A DNA stretch of 64,000 bases from Andreprevotia chitinilytica DSM 18519 (lineage in GTDB: Bacteria; Pseudomonadota; Gammaproteobacteria; Burkholderiales; Chitinibacteraceae), in NCBI RefSeq assembly GCF_000711875.1, contig NZ_JONM01000003.1, positions 124,001-188,000 of the forward strand, given 5' to 3'. A program made the position numbers and the translations under genes. This document shows, one piece after another, positions 15,811-27,045 of this stretch (its first letter is position 1; every line of letters begins with the position of its first letter). The notes under the pieces were generated by a model. That model was not told where the DNA came from. It saw only the letters and a list, made by a program, of their open reading frames with translations, and searched no databases.

Positions 15811-17121
15811 GGAAATCGCGGGCTGCAGCGCGGTGCTCGCCCGTGCCGACACATCGCACGCCACCGCAAACGCCGCATCATGCGCCGCCAGCAAATGCAC
15901 CCAATCAAACTCGCGTGCCGCCCGTGCCAAGCCGCGGGCGACGAGTTGTGCCCGCAACGCGTCATCCGCCGTTAGCCGCTCAAACTGCAGCAGAAAATCC
16001 GCAGCGTTGTCTTCAGCGAAGAGCAGGCCGTTGTCTTCATGCCGGATCACGCTCGGAATGCCGCCGGAGTTGCTCGCCAGCACTGGCACGCCAGCGGCAT
16101 TGGCTTCGCATAGCACGCGGCCCATGGTTTCAGCATCGATCAACCCGCTTACCGGATTGCGCGTGATGCGGCTTGCGAGTACGAAGAGATCGCTCAACCA
16201 GTAGCAGTGCTCAATCTCGCCATGTTCCACCCGGCCGACGAAGCGCACTTGCCCGGTGATGCCCAGCTCGGCGGCCAGTTGCTCGCAGCGATTGCGCTCC
16301 GGCCCGTCGCCAGCAATCAGCAGCACGGTATTCGCATGTCGTTTCAGCAGTACCGGCAGTTGTTGCAGCAGAAAATCGATGCCTTTCTTGGCGACGAAGC
16401 GGCAGGCCGTGAACAGCACGCGCGCATCGGCGGGAAGGCCGTAGCGTTGCCGCAACGCTACACGATCGCAAGCGATGGGCTGAAAGCGTCGGCAATCGAC
16501 GCCCCCCGGCAACGTGGAGAGGTGCGAGGCTGCAACACCAATCGTTTGCAAGGCATGGATGGTGTAATCGCTGTTGGCGAGGATGTGTGTGTTGGCGCAG
16601 GCGGTGCGCTGCATCAGCTTGAGCCGCGTGCGGCGAAACAGCGCTTCGATCCATTCCGGCGAATTGCAGCGACGGAAGCTGCGATACAACAGGCTTTCCA
16701 GGCTTGGCCAGGCACAAAACCCGCTGCCCAGGCGGAACGGGTAGACGATCCACGGCCGCAGTACGTCGTTGCCGACTGAACGACAGATCACCGGCACGCC
16801 CAGCGCCGGCCCAAGCAAGCCGTAGTACACATTCGAGGCGTAGATCACGTCCGGCTGGAAAGCGCGCAGACGGCGCAGCAGCAGATGCTGGTTGTGCCAG
16901 AAGCCAATCCGGCTGAGCACGCGCTGCACGACATAACCGCAGCGCGTATCGAAATCGGCTGCTGCAGCGTGAAGATCGTCGCTGCGGTAGGTGAACACTT
17001 CGATGTCGTGACCGGCAGCCTGCAAATGCGCGGCGAGGTGGATTGCATGCGTTTGCATGCCGCCGAAATGCGGTGGGAATTCAGTCAGGATCAGGGCGAT
17101 CCGGCGAGCTGGGCTGGGCAT
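15808..17121 (-). CDS. Glycosyltransferase family 4 (GT-B fold)
   Basis: The 437-residue protein opens with LTEFPPHFGGMQTHAIHLA, the GT4 acceptor-side motif. The C-terminal half has VLFTACRFVAKKGIDFLL, LLIAGDGPERN and the donor-site region with an E-x7-E-like stretch (GRVLCEANAAGVPVLASNSGGIPSVI). It transfers a sugar from a nucleotide donor to a cell-surface glycan or lipid; donor and acceptor cannot be read. It is divergent from smc and alone on its strand. The stop codon lies within the end of a repeat element, so its last few residues may have been altered by that insertion. Confidence 0.88.
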   Translation of the reverse strand: MPSPARRIALILTEFPPHFGGMQTHAIHLAAHLQAAGHDIEVFTYRSDDLHAAAADFDTRCGYVVQRVLSRIGFWHNQHLLLRRLRAFQPDVIYASNVYYGLLGPALGVPVICRSVGNDVLRPWIVYPFRLGSGFCAWPSLESLLYRSFRRCNSPEWIEALFRRTRLKLMQRTACANTHILANSDYTIHALQTIGVAASHLSTLPGGVDCRRFQPIACDRVALRQRYGLPADARVLFTACRFVAKKGIDFLLQQLPVLLKRHANTVLLIAGDGPERNRCEQLAAELGITGQVRFVGRVEHGEIEHCYWLSDLFVLASRITRNPVSGLIDAETMGRVLCEANAAGVPVLASNSGGIPSVIRHEDNGLLFAEDNAADFLLQFERLTADDALRAQLVARGLARAAREFDWVHLLAAHDAAFAVACDVSARASTALQPAIS

Positions 17122-17261
17122 CGGGTCGGTTTTCGTGTGGGGCCGCTGAGGGCATTGCGCTGATTTGAAAGTAGCACGTCTATCCCACCGTACTGCAGCA
17201 TGCTGTTGTCAGCTCCATCCAGTCGCTACAATCGGCCTGGTTTCCACCTGTCATCGACTCC

Positions 17262-20200
17262 GTGCGCCTCACCCACATCAAGCTTGCCGGCTTCAAATCC
17301 TTCGTTGACCCGACGAGCATTCACGTGCCCGGTCAGCGGGTGGCGATTTGCGGGCCGAACGGCTGCGGCAAATCGAACGTGATCGATGCCGTGCGCTGGG
17401 TGCTGGGCGAATCGTCTGCCAAGCAATTGCGCGGCGAATCGATGCAGGACGTGATCTTCAACGGCTCCACCAGCCGCAAGCCGGTGAGCCGGGCCTCGGT
17501 CGAGCTGGTGTTCGACAACAGCGAAGGGCTGGCGGCCGGGCAGTGGAGCCAGTACGCCGAGATTTCGATCAAGCGCCTGCTGACGCGGCAGGGCGAATCC
17601 AGCTACTACATCAATAATCTGCAGGTGCGTCGGCGCGATATCACCGATCTGTTCCTTGGCACGGGCGTGGGCAAGGGCGGGTACGCGATCATCGAGCAGG
17701 GCATGATCACCCGCATCATCGAATCCAAGCCCGAAGAACTGCGCCACTTTCTGGAAGAAGCCGCCGGCGTTTCCAAATACAAGGAACGCCGCCGCGAGAC
17801 GGAAGCACGGCTGGCCGATACGCGCGACAACCTCGCCCGCGTGGATGACATTCAGCAAGAACTCACCCGGCAGGTCGACAAGCTGCAAGCGCAGGCCGAA
17901 GTCGCCGCGCAATATCAGAACCTGCACGAAACCATTGTCGAAAAGCAGAACCTGCTGGCCCTGCAACGCAAGCTGGATGCCGCTCGCGACGTGGAAAACG
18001 CCCGCCGCGATATCGACACCGCGCAAAACACGCTCGAATCCCAAATCGCCGACCTGCGCGCCATCGAAGCGGTACTGGAAACGCTGCGTGAAGAACACTT
18101 CACTGCATCCGACGGCCTGCATAACGCGCAAGGCGATCTCTACGATGCCAATGCCGCCGTGGCGCGGCTCGAACAGCAATTGCTGCATCTGCGCCAGACG
18201 CGTGAACGCCTTACCCAGCAACTCGCCAGCATAAAGACCGACCTCGCCCGGCTCGCACAAAGCCGTACCGACATCGGCCGTGAGAACGAAGACTGGGCGA
18301 ACAAGCATGAGGAAGGCCAGTTCGTCGCTGAAGAGGCCACGCTGGCGTTTGAGGAAGAAAACCAGCGGCTGCCGGAGCTGGAAGCCGCATTGCGCGAAGC
18401 CGACGCCGCATTCCAGAGCGCTCGCGATGAATTGGCCAGCGCACGCAGTCGTGTGCAATTGGCGCAGCAGCAGATTGGTCATCACGAAAAGAACCTGGCC
18501 ACGCTCAAGGCTCGCCGCGACAAGCTCGACGGCGATTGGGCAAGGCTTGGCGGCATCGATGCGGATGCGCTTGTGCCGCAGCGCGAGGCACTCGAAACGC
18601 TGCAGATTGAAATCGAAGAAGCCGTGCTGGCCTTGAGCGACACCGAGGCGCAGCAGCAGGAAGGCCGCGAGCGACAAGCTGCGTTGCGTACTGAACGCGA
18701 GCAGGCGCGTGTCGATGTCGCGCAGCTCTCCGCCCGCATCGCGGCGCTGCAGGATTTGTTGCGCCAGAGCGATGACGCGGCCCTGGTCGGCTGGTTGGAG
18801 CGACATGGGCTTGATGCCATGCCGCCGTTGTTCGAATCGCTGCAAGTCGAGCCGGCCTGGGCCGACGCGCTGGAAGCGGTGCTTGGCGCGCGCTTGTTGG
18901 CGCGTATGGCCGAGTCCGCTCCGACGGAAGCTGCGCCGGGCAAACAAGTGATTGCCTTGGCCGCGAGCGCAGCTGATGCTGCGCCTTTCAATGCACCGGG
19001 CGGCTTCACATCGCTGCTTGATCGTGTGGAATGCCGCGATCCGCGCTGGCAAGCGCATCTGTCAACCTGGCTTGGCAGCGTCTGGTGCGCCGATTCGCTG
19101 GATGCCGCGCTCGCTTTGCGTGATCAACTTCCCGCAGGTGCCTTGCTGGTGACGCCGGAAGGGCATCGACTGGAACGGCTGGCGTTGCATTTCCATGCGG
19201 CCGGTGAGGGCAGTGGTCTCGTCGCGCGCAAGCAAGCCTTGCAGGAGGCCGAAACGCAGCTGCAAGCGGTCGAGCCGACACTGGCGCAACTGGACGATGA
19301 TTCGCGAGCACTAGAGGCCGAACTACAGGCGCTCGATGCCCGCTTGCGCGAGTTACGCCCGGCTACCCAACAGCGCCGTGATCGCGCCGCTCAGATCGAA
19401 CGCGAACTTGCCCGTGCCGAAGAAGCCGCCCGCCAAGCGCAAGCACAACGCAGCCAGTTGCAGGACGAGCGCGAACTGGTCGCGATCCAGATCGAGGAAG
19501 AAACACTGGCGCTGGATGAAGCCCAGGCGATGATCGATACCGACACGCTGATTCCGTTGGAAGAAGCGCTCGACAATACGCGGCTGGCCAAGTCCGAAGC
19601 TGAAGCCGCCTGCGAGCTGCAACGTAGCCGCTTGCGTCAGGCCGAACGCCGCGCGCAGGAGGCGAGGTTCGCGGTGCAGTCCGCCGATGCCCGTCGTGGG
19701 GAACTGGCTCGGCGGCAAGACGAGCTGGAGACGCAGCAAGCGGTGCTGGAGGAGCGTGCCGAGGCACTGACCATTGAACTGGAAGACGTCGATGAAGGCG
19801 TATTCGATGTCGACTTCCAGGAAGCAGTGAACGTGCGCAGCGAGAAAGAACAACTGCTCGCCAAAGCGCGTGATGCGGTCAACGGCTTTGCCCAAACCAT
19901 GCGCGAACGCGAGGCGGAAAAGCAGCGCATCGAAATCGGCTTGGAGCCAGCGCGTGAGTTGGTCAATGCCGCTCGCCTGAAAGAACAAGAAGCACGCATC
20001 GCGCTGGAGCGTTTCGTCGAGGAGCTGGCCGAGGCCAAGGCGGATGAAGCGGCGCTACGCGAAAAGCTGGGCGCCGGCATGAAGATATCCAGTCTCGTGG
20101 CTGAAATCGGTCGCTTGAGCCAAGCCGTCAACAGTCTCGGCGCAGTCAACCTCGCGGCGCTGGAAGAACTGACCGCCGCTCGCGAGCGGGCCACTTATCT

Positions 20201-20759
20201 CGCGGCGCAAGCAGCTGATCTGAATGCCGCAATCGAAACGCTGGAAAACGCCATCCGTCGCATCGACCGCGAAACGCGCACGCTGTTGCAGGACACCTAC
20301 GACACGGTGAATGCCAATCTGCAGGAGCTCTTTCCGACGCTATTCGGCGGCGGCCATGCGGAACTGGTGCTCACCGGGGATGAAATCCTCGATGCCGGCA
20401 TGCAAATCATGGCCCAGCCGCCCGGTAAAAAGAACAGCACCATTCATTTGCTTTCGGGCGGCGAGAAAGCACTGACAGCGCTGAGTCTGGTATTCTCGCT
20501 CTTCCGTCTCAACCCCGCGCCGTTCTGCATTCTGGACGAGGTCGATGCGCCGCTCGACGATGCCAATACGCTGCGTTATTGCGAGCTGGTCAAGAAAATG
20601 GCCGACCGCACGCAGTTCCTCTATATCAGCCACAACCGGCTGGCGATGGAGATGGCCGAGCAGCTCGTCGGCGTGACGATGCAGGAACAAGGGGTATCCC
20701 GCGTGGTATCGGTGGATATCGAAGCCGCGCTGGAAATGCGGGATGCCGTTCCGGCCTGA
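17262..20759 (+). CDS. smc: Chromosome segregation/condensin ATPase SMC
   Basis: The 1165-residue protein has the N-terminal Walker A (CGPNGCGKSNVIDAVRW) and the SMC lead-in GESSAKQLRGESMQDVIFNG. Two long coiled-coil arms flank a hinge at roughly residues 500-650. The C-terminal ABC signature LLSGGEKALTALSL is followed by Walker B FCILDEVDAPLDDAN. It forms a dimer that with ScpA/ScpB loops and organises the chromosome. Translation starts at a GTG (17262). The order smc-zipA-ligA follows on the same strand with small gaps, as in many beta- and gammaproteobacteria. Confidence 0.97.
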   Translation: MRLTHIKLAGFKSFVDPTSIHVPGQRVAICGPNGCGKSNVIDAVRWVLGESSAKQLRGESMQDVIFNGSTSRKPVSRASVELVFDNSEGLAAGQWSQYAEISIKRLLTRQGESSYYINNLQVRRRDITDLFLGTGVGKGGYAIIEQGMITRIIESKPEELRHFLEEAAGVSKYKERRRETEARLADTRDNLARVDDIQQELTRQVDKLQAQAEVAAQYQNLHETIVEKQNLLALQRKLDAARDVENARRDIDTAQNTLESQIADLRAIEAVLETLREEHFTASDGLHNAQGDLYDANAAVARLEQQLLHLRQTRERLTQQLASIKTDLARLAQSRTDIGRENEDWANKHEEGQFVAEEATLAFEEENQRLPELEAALREADAAFQSARDELASARSRVQLAQQQIGHHEKNLATLKARRDKLDGDWARLGGIDADALVPQREALETLQIEIEEAVLALSDTEAQQQEGRERQAALRTEREQARVDVAQLSARIAALQDLLRQSDDAALVGWLERHGLDAMPPLFESLQVEPAWADALEAVLGARLLARMAESAPTEAAPGKQVIALAASAADAAPFNAPGGFTSLLDRVECRDPRWQAHLSTWLGSVWCADSLDAALALRDQLPAGALLVTPEGHRLERLALHFHAAGEGSGLVARKQALQEAETQLQAVEPTLAQLDDDSRALEAELQALDARLRELRPATQQRRDRAAQIERELARAEEAARQAQAQRSQLQDERELVAIQIEEETLALDEAQAMIDTDTLIPLEEALDNTRLAKSEAEAACELQRSRLRQAERRAQEARFAVQSADARRGELARRQDELETQQAVLEERAEALTIELEDVDEGVFDVDFQEAVNVRSEKEQLLAKARDAVNGFAQTMREREAEKQRIEIGLEPARELVNAARLKEQEARIALERFVEELAEAKADEAALREKLGAGMKISSLVAEIGRLSQAVNSLGAVNLAALEELTAARERATYLAAQAADLNAAIETLENAIRRIDRETRTLLQDTYDTVNANLQELFPTLFGGGHAELVLTGDEILDAGMQIMAQPPGKKNSTIHLLSGGEKALTALSLVFSLFRLNPAPFCILDEVDAPLDDANTLRYCELVKKMADRTQFLYISHNRLAMEMAEQLVGVTMQEQGVSRVVSVDIEAALEMRDAVPA

Positions 20760-20807
20760 GCCGAATCCGACTTTGAATATTTATTTTCCTTACCGACCAA
20801 ACAGACC

Positions 20808-22028
20808 ATGACCGATTTGCAACTGGGTTTGCTGATTGCCAGTGGCGCCATTGTCGGCGCCGTATATGGATTCAACTGGTGGCAGGAATATCGCTACAAG
20901 AAGCAAGCCAATAAGGCTTTCTCTCGCAACCAGCCAGATGTGCTCCTCGAAACGCCAAAAAACATGGTGCGCTCGTCGACCACCGGTGCGCGGCTGGAGC
21001 CGGCTGTAGATGCCCCTCGCAGCGAGCCCCTTCGTAATGAGCGACTTGAGCCAGCGCTGAGCGGTGCATCACGCGTTGATTTCGACCTGACCGAAGCCCT
21101 GCCGGAAGATGATCTGCCGCCAGTGATTGCCCGCACGCCGGCACCCGCGCCACAACGTGAACCTGTCCAACGAGTCGAGCAGCAACGCGCTGAGCCTGCC
21201 CGTGCACAAGCTGCACTGGAAAGCGAAGATGTCGAAGTGCTCGCCACCAGCCAGCTCGATCCCAAGCTCGATTTCGTCGCCGAAATCCATGCCGGCGAAC
21301 TGATCCCCGCTGCCGAAATCCCGACCTTGCCCGGCCCGAAGCGGGTCGAGATCATCGGCCTGAATATCGATGACCAGTGGGAAATCGTTGCGCCCAACAG
21401 CACGTCGTCGTTTGCAGAGTTACGCATTGGCCTGCAATTGGCTGACCGCCAGGGCGCGCTGACACCGGAGCAGCTCAACGCCTTCTGCATGGGCGTGCAG
21501 CAGTTCGCTGATGATTTCGATGCCGTCGTCACCTTCCCGCAGCGCAGCAGCAAGTTGCAATCTGCCCAGGAACTGGATGAGTTCTGCGCGGGTGTTGATG
21601 TGCTGATCGGCCTGAATCTGCTGGCAGTGACGCAGCCGTTCCCGATGGAAAAAGTCCGTGCGCTGGTGGATCAAGCTGGTTTGGTGCGTGGCCCGGATGG
21701 GCTGTTCCATTACAAGAGCGATTCCGGCAAGACGCTGTTCACCCTCGCCAACCTGAACCAGAAACCGTTCGGCCCGACATCCGAAGGGCTGACGTTGCTG
21801 TTCGATGTGCCGCGTGTGGCCGGTGGCATTGCCGTGTTCGATTACCTGACCGAATTTGCGCAGAATCTCGCGGCTTCGCTCGCGGGCGATCTCGTTGATG
21901 ACAATGGCAAACCGCTCACTTCGGCCAGCCTCGCCAATATCCGCAAGCAGTTGGGCGGCATTTACGCGCAGATGGATGATCGCGGCATTGCGCCGGGGTC
22001 GATGGCTGCGCTGCGTTTGTTTGCTTGA
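20808..22028 (+). CDS. zipA: Cell division protein ZipA
   Basis: The 406-residue protein starts with a membrane helix (LQLGLLIASGAIVGAVYGFN) followed by a basic stretch. A proline/arginine/glutamate-rich linker of about 150 residues leads to a C-terminal ZipA domain (about residues 175-400) with NIDDQWEIVAPN-type and FDVPRVAGGIAVFDYLTEFA segments. ZipA tethers FtsZ to the inner membrane at mid-cell. Position between smc and ligA supports the call. It begins 48 bases after smc, so the two are probably co-transcribed. Confidence 0.88.
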   Translation: MTDLQLGLLIASGAIVGAVYGFNWWQEYRYKKQANKAFSRNQPDVLLETPKNMVRSSTTGARLEPAVDAPRSEPLRNERLEPALSGASRVDFDLTEALPEDDLPPVIARTPAPAPQREPVQRVEQQRAEPARAQAALESEDVEVLATSQLDPKLDFVAEIHAGELIPAAEIPTLPGPKRVEIIGLNIDDQWEIVAPNSTSSFAELRIGLQLADRQGALTPEQLNAFCMGVQQFADDFDAVVTFPQRSSKLQSAQELDEFCAGVDVLIGLNLLAVTQPFPMEKVRALVDQAGLVRGPDGLFHYKSDSGKTLFTLANLNQKPFGPTSEGLTLLFDVPRVAGGIAVFDYLTEFAQNLAASLAGDLVDDNGKPLTSASLANIRKQLGGIYAQMDDRGIAPGSMAALRLFA

Positions 22029-22050
22029 TTGTGAATGACCATGCGGTTTT

Positions 22051-22122
22051 TGTAGGAGCGAGCTTGCTCGCGATGGCAATGCCTGACCCGGCTGCGCAAT
22101 CGCGAGCAAGCTCGCTCCTACA
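22051..22122. repeat. REP-type palindrome between zipA and ligA
   Basis: Two perfect 24-base arms (22051-22074 and 22099-22122; the first begins TGTAGGAGCGAGCTTGCTCG) in inverted orientation around a 24-base centre. The arm resembles the abundant Pseudomonas REP sequence TAGGAGCGAGCTTGCTCGCG. It may act as a transcription attenuator or mRNA stabiliser within the operon. Confidence 0.85.
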
Positions 22123-22145
22123 GTACTAACCGGATTCCTTTTTGA

Positions 22146-24584
<2,439 letters not shown>

Positions 24585-24716
24585 TGTGTCGAGCAATTCC
24601 CGGTTGCGTGCCTGAAGTGTTCCGGCATGCAGCGCTAAATCGGGATGAAATCGGTCCATAAATCGCATGGGCCTCCGTCGTCTCCCAATTTATTTTTCAG
24701 CGCGCATCACTCAGCA

Positions 24717-24752
24717 AAACGGCCCGAAGTCGACGAGACTCGGGCCGTTTTT
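24717..24752 (+). terminator. Rho-independent terminator after ligA
   Basis: AAACGGCCCGA..GTC pairs with GAC..TCGGGCCGTTT around GACGA, followed by TTTTTG. Confidence 0.88.
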
Positions 24753-24910
24753 GTTCTGTCTGCAGGCCGCCTGCCGCTGATTTGGGCTGGCAATCGGTTG
24801 CCATGTCATGGCTAACGCTTTGATTTCGTTTCATTGAAATATCTGTTCGAAACAAGTGTTCAAAACAGACGATTGAATTCGGCATAAGTAGTAATACCAA
24901 TCTGTGCGTA

Positions 24911-24920
24911 TTAGTACTAA
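24911..24920. promoter_or_regulatory. TTAGTACTAA palindrome upstream of cassette copy 1
   Basis: A perfect 10-base palindrome, repeated at 28706-28715 at the same place before copy 2. In both copies it lies about 65 bases before a conserved AGAATTTTCTTAAATTT block in otherwise diverged sequence, which suggests selection as a regulator site. Confidence 0.5.
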
Positions 24921-25156
24921 GTGGTTTTATGTATTTACATTTATAAAAAGTGTGAATATTTACTGGTGTAAATATTAGAATTTTCTTAAATTTTGCCTGT
25001 TCGCTGGCTTGTAGGCAGTTTTGTGTCAGAAAATATTCATATAATTTTAAGTTTTCTGCTTATGAAAAAGCGATCATAAAACAAAAATGGGGTTGCACCG
25101 GGTCCGATCAGGATTCCGAGGTCGAGTCGATGTTTGCAGTGAAGTAGCCAAAAACT

Positions 25157-25240
25157 GATTTGAAATGTTTCAACTGGAATGCCGAGCGCGGCAGGAGAAG
25201 TGCTGTTTCCGCGTCAGGCAGATTTCAAATCTCTTTTTCC
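25157..25240 (+). ncRNA. Conserved structured leader RNA, copy 1
   Basis: GATTTGAAAT (25157-25166) pairs with ATTTCAAATC (25222-25231), enclosing about 55 bases with a small internal hairpin (TGCCG/CGGCA). A TCTTTTTCC run follows the right arm, giving terminator-like geometry 26 bases before the gene start. The outer arms are kept in copy 2 while the interior differs. An attenuator or riboswitch-like role is inference. Confidence 0.45.
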
Positions 25241-25265
25241 TTAACTGTAAAACTGGAGAACAACA

Positions 25266-26207
25266 ATGAAAGGCGTGACAATCAGTGTGGTCATTCCAAC
25301 CTATAACCGTGCGGAGCTACTGCGCTATACGCTCGAATCCTTGCGTCAACAAACGCTGGATAAAACGCAATTCGAAGTCATCGTGGTTGATGACGGTGGT
25401 AGTGATAACAGCGAAGCGGTCGTCAAGGAATTCGCCGACGACCTGAATGTGAAATACTTCTGGCAGGAAGATGATGGCTTCCGTGCCGGCAAAGCACGCA
25501 ATATCGGTACTGCCATTGCCGTCGGCAAATATATCGTTTACATCGATACCGGCGTATTGATGGCAACTTATGCACTGGAAGAGCATTTGCGTATTCACCA
25601 AAGCGCAGCTTATCCGACAGTGATCATCGGATATGTTTACGGCTTTGAAATCGATAACGAGATGGTCGATAAAATCATCGATGTGATCGATTATCGTGAT
25701 GCCGATGCCACCATCAATTATTTGCACGAGCACAAAGCGCTGGACATTCGTCAACGGCAATACGATGAATTGGGCGAAAACATCACCAATTGGCCGGCGC
25801 CATTCGATATCCTCTGGACATGCCACGTTTCCGCCGAGCGTGAGGAATTGCTCAAGGCCGGCTTGTTCGATGAGGCATTCAATAGCTGGGGCGGTGAAGA
25901 CGTCGATCTCGGCGTGCGTCTCTATCTGAATAAAAACTTGTTCACCATGGAAAGAACCGCATGCTCTTTCCATTGGCCGCACAAGAAAGAAGTGGCTGAT
26001 CATAAAGAGTCGTCCGCCAATGCCGCTGAGCGCATCCACAATAAATACAATCTGTGGGTGACCAGTTTCTACGGCAAGGATTTGCGCGACGAGAAGTATT
26101 CGCTCAACAAGGTCATCAAGATATTCAGAGAGCTGGAAGCGCAAAGTGCGCCTAAATGGCCGCCCAAAGGCAAGATCAATCACCGTCTGGCAGAGCGGGT
26201 GAACTGA
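25266..26207 (+). CDS. GT2/GT-A glycosyltransferase, cassette copy 1
   Basis: The 313-residue protein has the GT-A opening ISVVIPTYNRAELLRYTLES, VVDDGGSDNSEAV, a nucleotide-site stretch GFRAGKARNIG and VYIDTGVLM where a DxD motif is expected. Its C-terminal part has the galactosyltransferase-type FNSWGGEDVDLGVRLY. This two-part build occurs in GT2 enzymes of glycan and natural-product pathways. The metal motif reads D-T-G, so the second acid is missing. GGAG precedes the ATG by about eight bases. The stop overlaps the next start (TGATG), so it is translationally coupled to the acyltransferase. Donor and acceptor are unknown. Confidence 0.85.
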   Translation: MKGVTISVVIPTYNRAELLRYTLESLRQQTLDKTQFEVIVVDDGGSDNSEAVVKEFADDLNVKYFWQEDDGFRAGKARNIGTAIAVGKYIVYIDTGVLMATYALEEHLRIHQSAAYPTVIIGYVYGFEIDNEMVDKIIDVIDYRDADATINYLHEHKALDIRQRQYDELGENITNWPAPFDILWTCHVSAEREELLKAGLFDEAFNSWGGEDVDLGVRLYLNKNLFTMERTACSFHWPHKKEVADHKESSANAAERIHNKYNLWVTSFYGKDLRDEKYSLNKVIKIFRELEAQSAPKWPPKGKINHRLAERVN

Positions 26208-26860
26208 TGGCTTGCACTTACGAGAATATCTATCCGGTGCGCCCGGATGTTCCCTTGGCGTCTGCCGGCACGGTGGTCGACGCGTTGGCGAATCACGGCC
26301 TGCAGATCGGCGAGGGGACTATTTTCGTTGATGTGCCTCGGGTGGCGTTCACGCAGGTGACCGATGAGGACGCCGCCGAGGTCCGCATGGACGTCAACGA
26401 CTTTAGCGGCGCGATCAGGATTGGTAGCGGTTGCTATATCGAATCGGGCTTCAATCCGGCGTTTCATAGCCAGGTGGTCAAGCTCACGTCGGTCAAGGTG
26501 AACGACGGTGCACCGGGTCAGATCACCATCGGCAACAACGTGGTGCTGCAAGGCGTGGCGATCGTGGCCTATGACAAGGTGGAAATCGGCGACGACGTGA
26601 TCTTCGGCCCGCTGGTGACCATCATGGATAGCAGCGGTCACCCGGTCCGAGGGCGTGGTCAAGCCGGTGAAGCCAGCCGGATCAAGTCGGCCCCGGTCAA
26701 GATCGGTAACGGGGCCTGGATTGGCACCGGCGCCATGATCATGAAAGGCGTGGAAATTGGCGAAGGCAGTGTGATTGGTGCAAGGAGCGTGGTCTATGAC
26801 AGCGTTCCGGCGAATTGCGTTGCCGTCGGCAACCCGGCCCGGGTCGTCAAAGAACTCTAA
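26207..26860 (+). CDS. Hexapeptide-repeat (left-handed beta-helix) acyltransferase, cassette copy 1
   Basis: The 217-residue protein has a unique N-terminus (CTYENIYPVRPDVPL) and then left-handed beta-helix repeats: IRIGSGCYIES, ITIGNNVVLQG, VEIGDDVIFG, VKIGNGAWIGTGAM, VEIGEGSVIGARSVV. It closes with the NPARVVK tail typical of CatB/NodL-class acetyltransferases. Such enzymes acylate sugars from acetyl-CoA. The histidine in SSGHPVRG is a candidate catalytic base. It is coupled to the upstream glycosyltransferase by a one-base overlap, so it likely acylates that enzyme's product. An intrinsic terminator follows its stop. Confidence 0.85.
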   Translation: MACTYENIYPVRPDVPLASAGTVVDALANHGLQIGEGTIFVDVPRVAFTQVTDEDAAEVRMDVNDFSGAIRIGSGCYIESGFNPAFHSQVVKLTSVKVNDGAPGQITIGNNVVLQGVAIVAYDKVEIGDDVIFGPLVTIMDSSGHPVRGRGQAGEASRIKSAPVKIGNGAWIGTGAMIMKGVEIGEGSVIGARSVVYDSVPANCVAVGNPARVVKEL

Positions 26861-26886
26861 ATCTGCCGCATTGTTGCATTGAATAT

Positions 26887-26928
26887 GCCCGACCATCTCG
26901 GCGGTTGTGGGGATGGCTCGGGCTTTTT
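26887..26928 (+). terminator. Terminator between acyltransferase and MATE gene, copy 1
   Basis: GCCCGACCATC pairs with GATGGCTCGGGC (one bulge), followed by TTTTT. Copy 2 has a terminator at the same place with a different stem, so the position is conserved rather than the sequence. It would limit read-through into the exporter gene. Confidence 0.75.
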
Positions 26929-27045
26929 CAAATCAACGCATTTCTGTCAGAAAAATCCAAAGCAATATCAGACATGAGGAAAGACCATGCACTGCGATCA
27001 TGGGTGGGTACTGTCGCGCGAGTGTCTTTTTCAAGGCGCTAACAG

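Larger units (their letters stand above)
24585..25265. other. 681-base AT-rich leader region of cassette copy 1
   Basis: It holds the ligA terminator, a GGCAATCGGTTGCC palindrome (24789-24802), the TTAGTACTAA palindrome, a conserved AGAATTTTCTTAAATTT block (24977-24993) and a long-range leader hairpin. The same order of elements is repeated at 28448-29069 before copy 2. The sharp fall in GC compared with ligA marks the left edge of the accessory island. No protein gene was recognised. Confidence 0.6.

Noticed and set aside
17226-19058. 610-residue minus-strand open frame inside smc
   Set aside because: Shadow of smc; rich in arginine, histidine and glutamine with no domain, and smc is certain in this region.
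24585-25265. tRNA or attachment site at the left edge of the AT-rich island
   Set aside because: No cloverleaf or direct repeat matching the right edge near 32290 could be found by eye, and there is no integrase gene.
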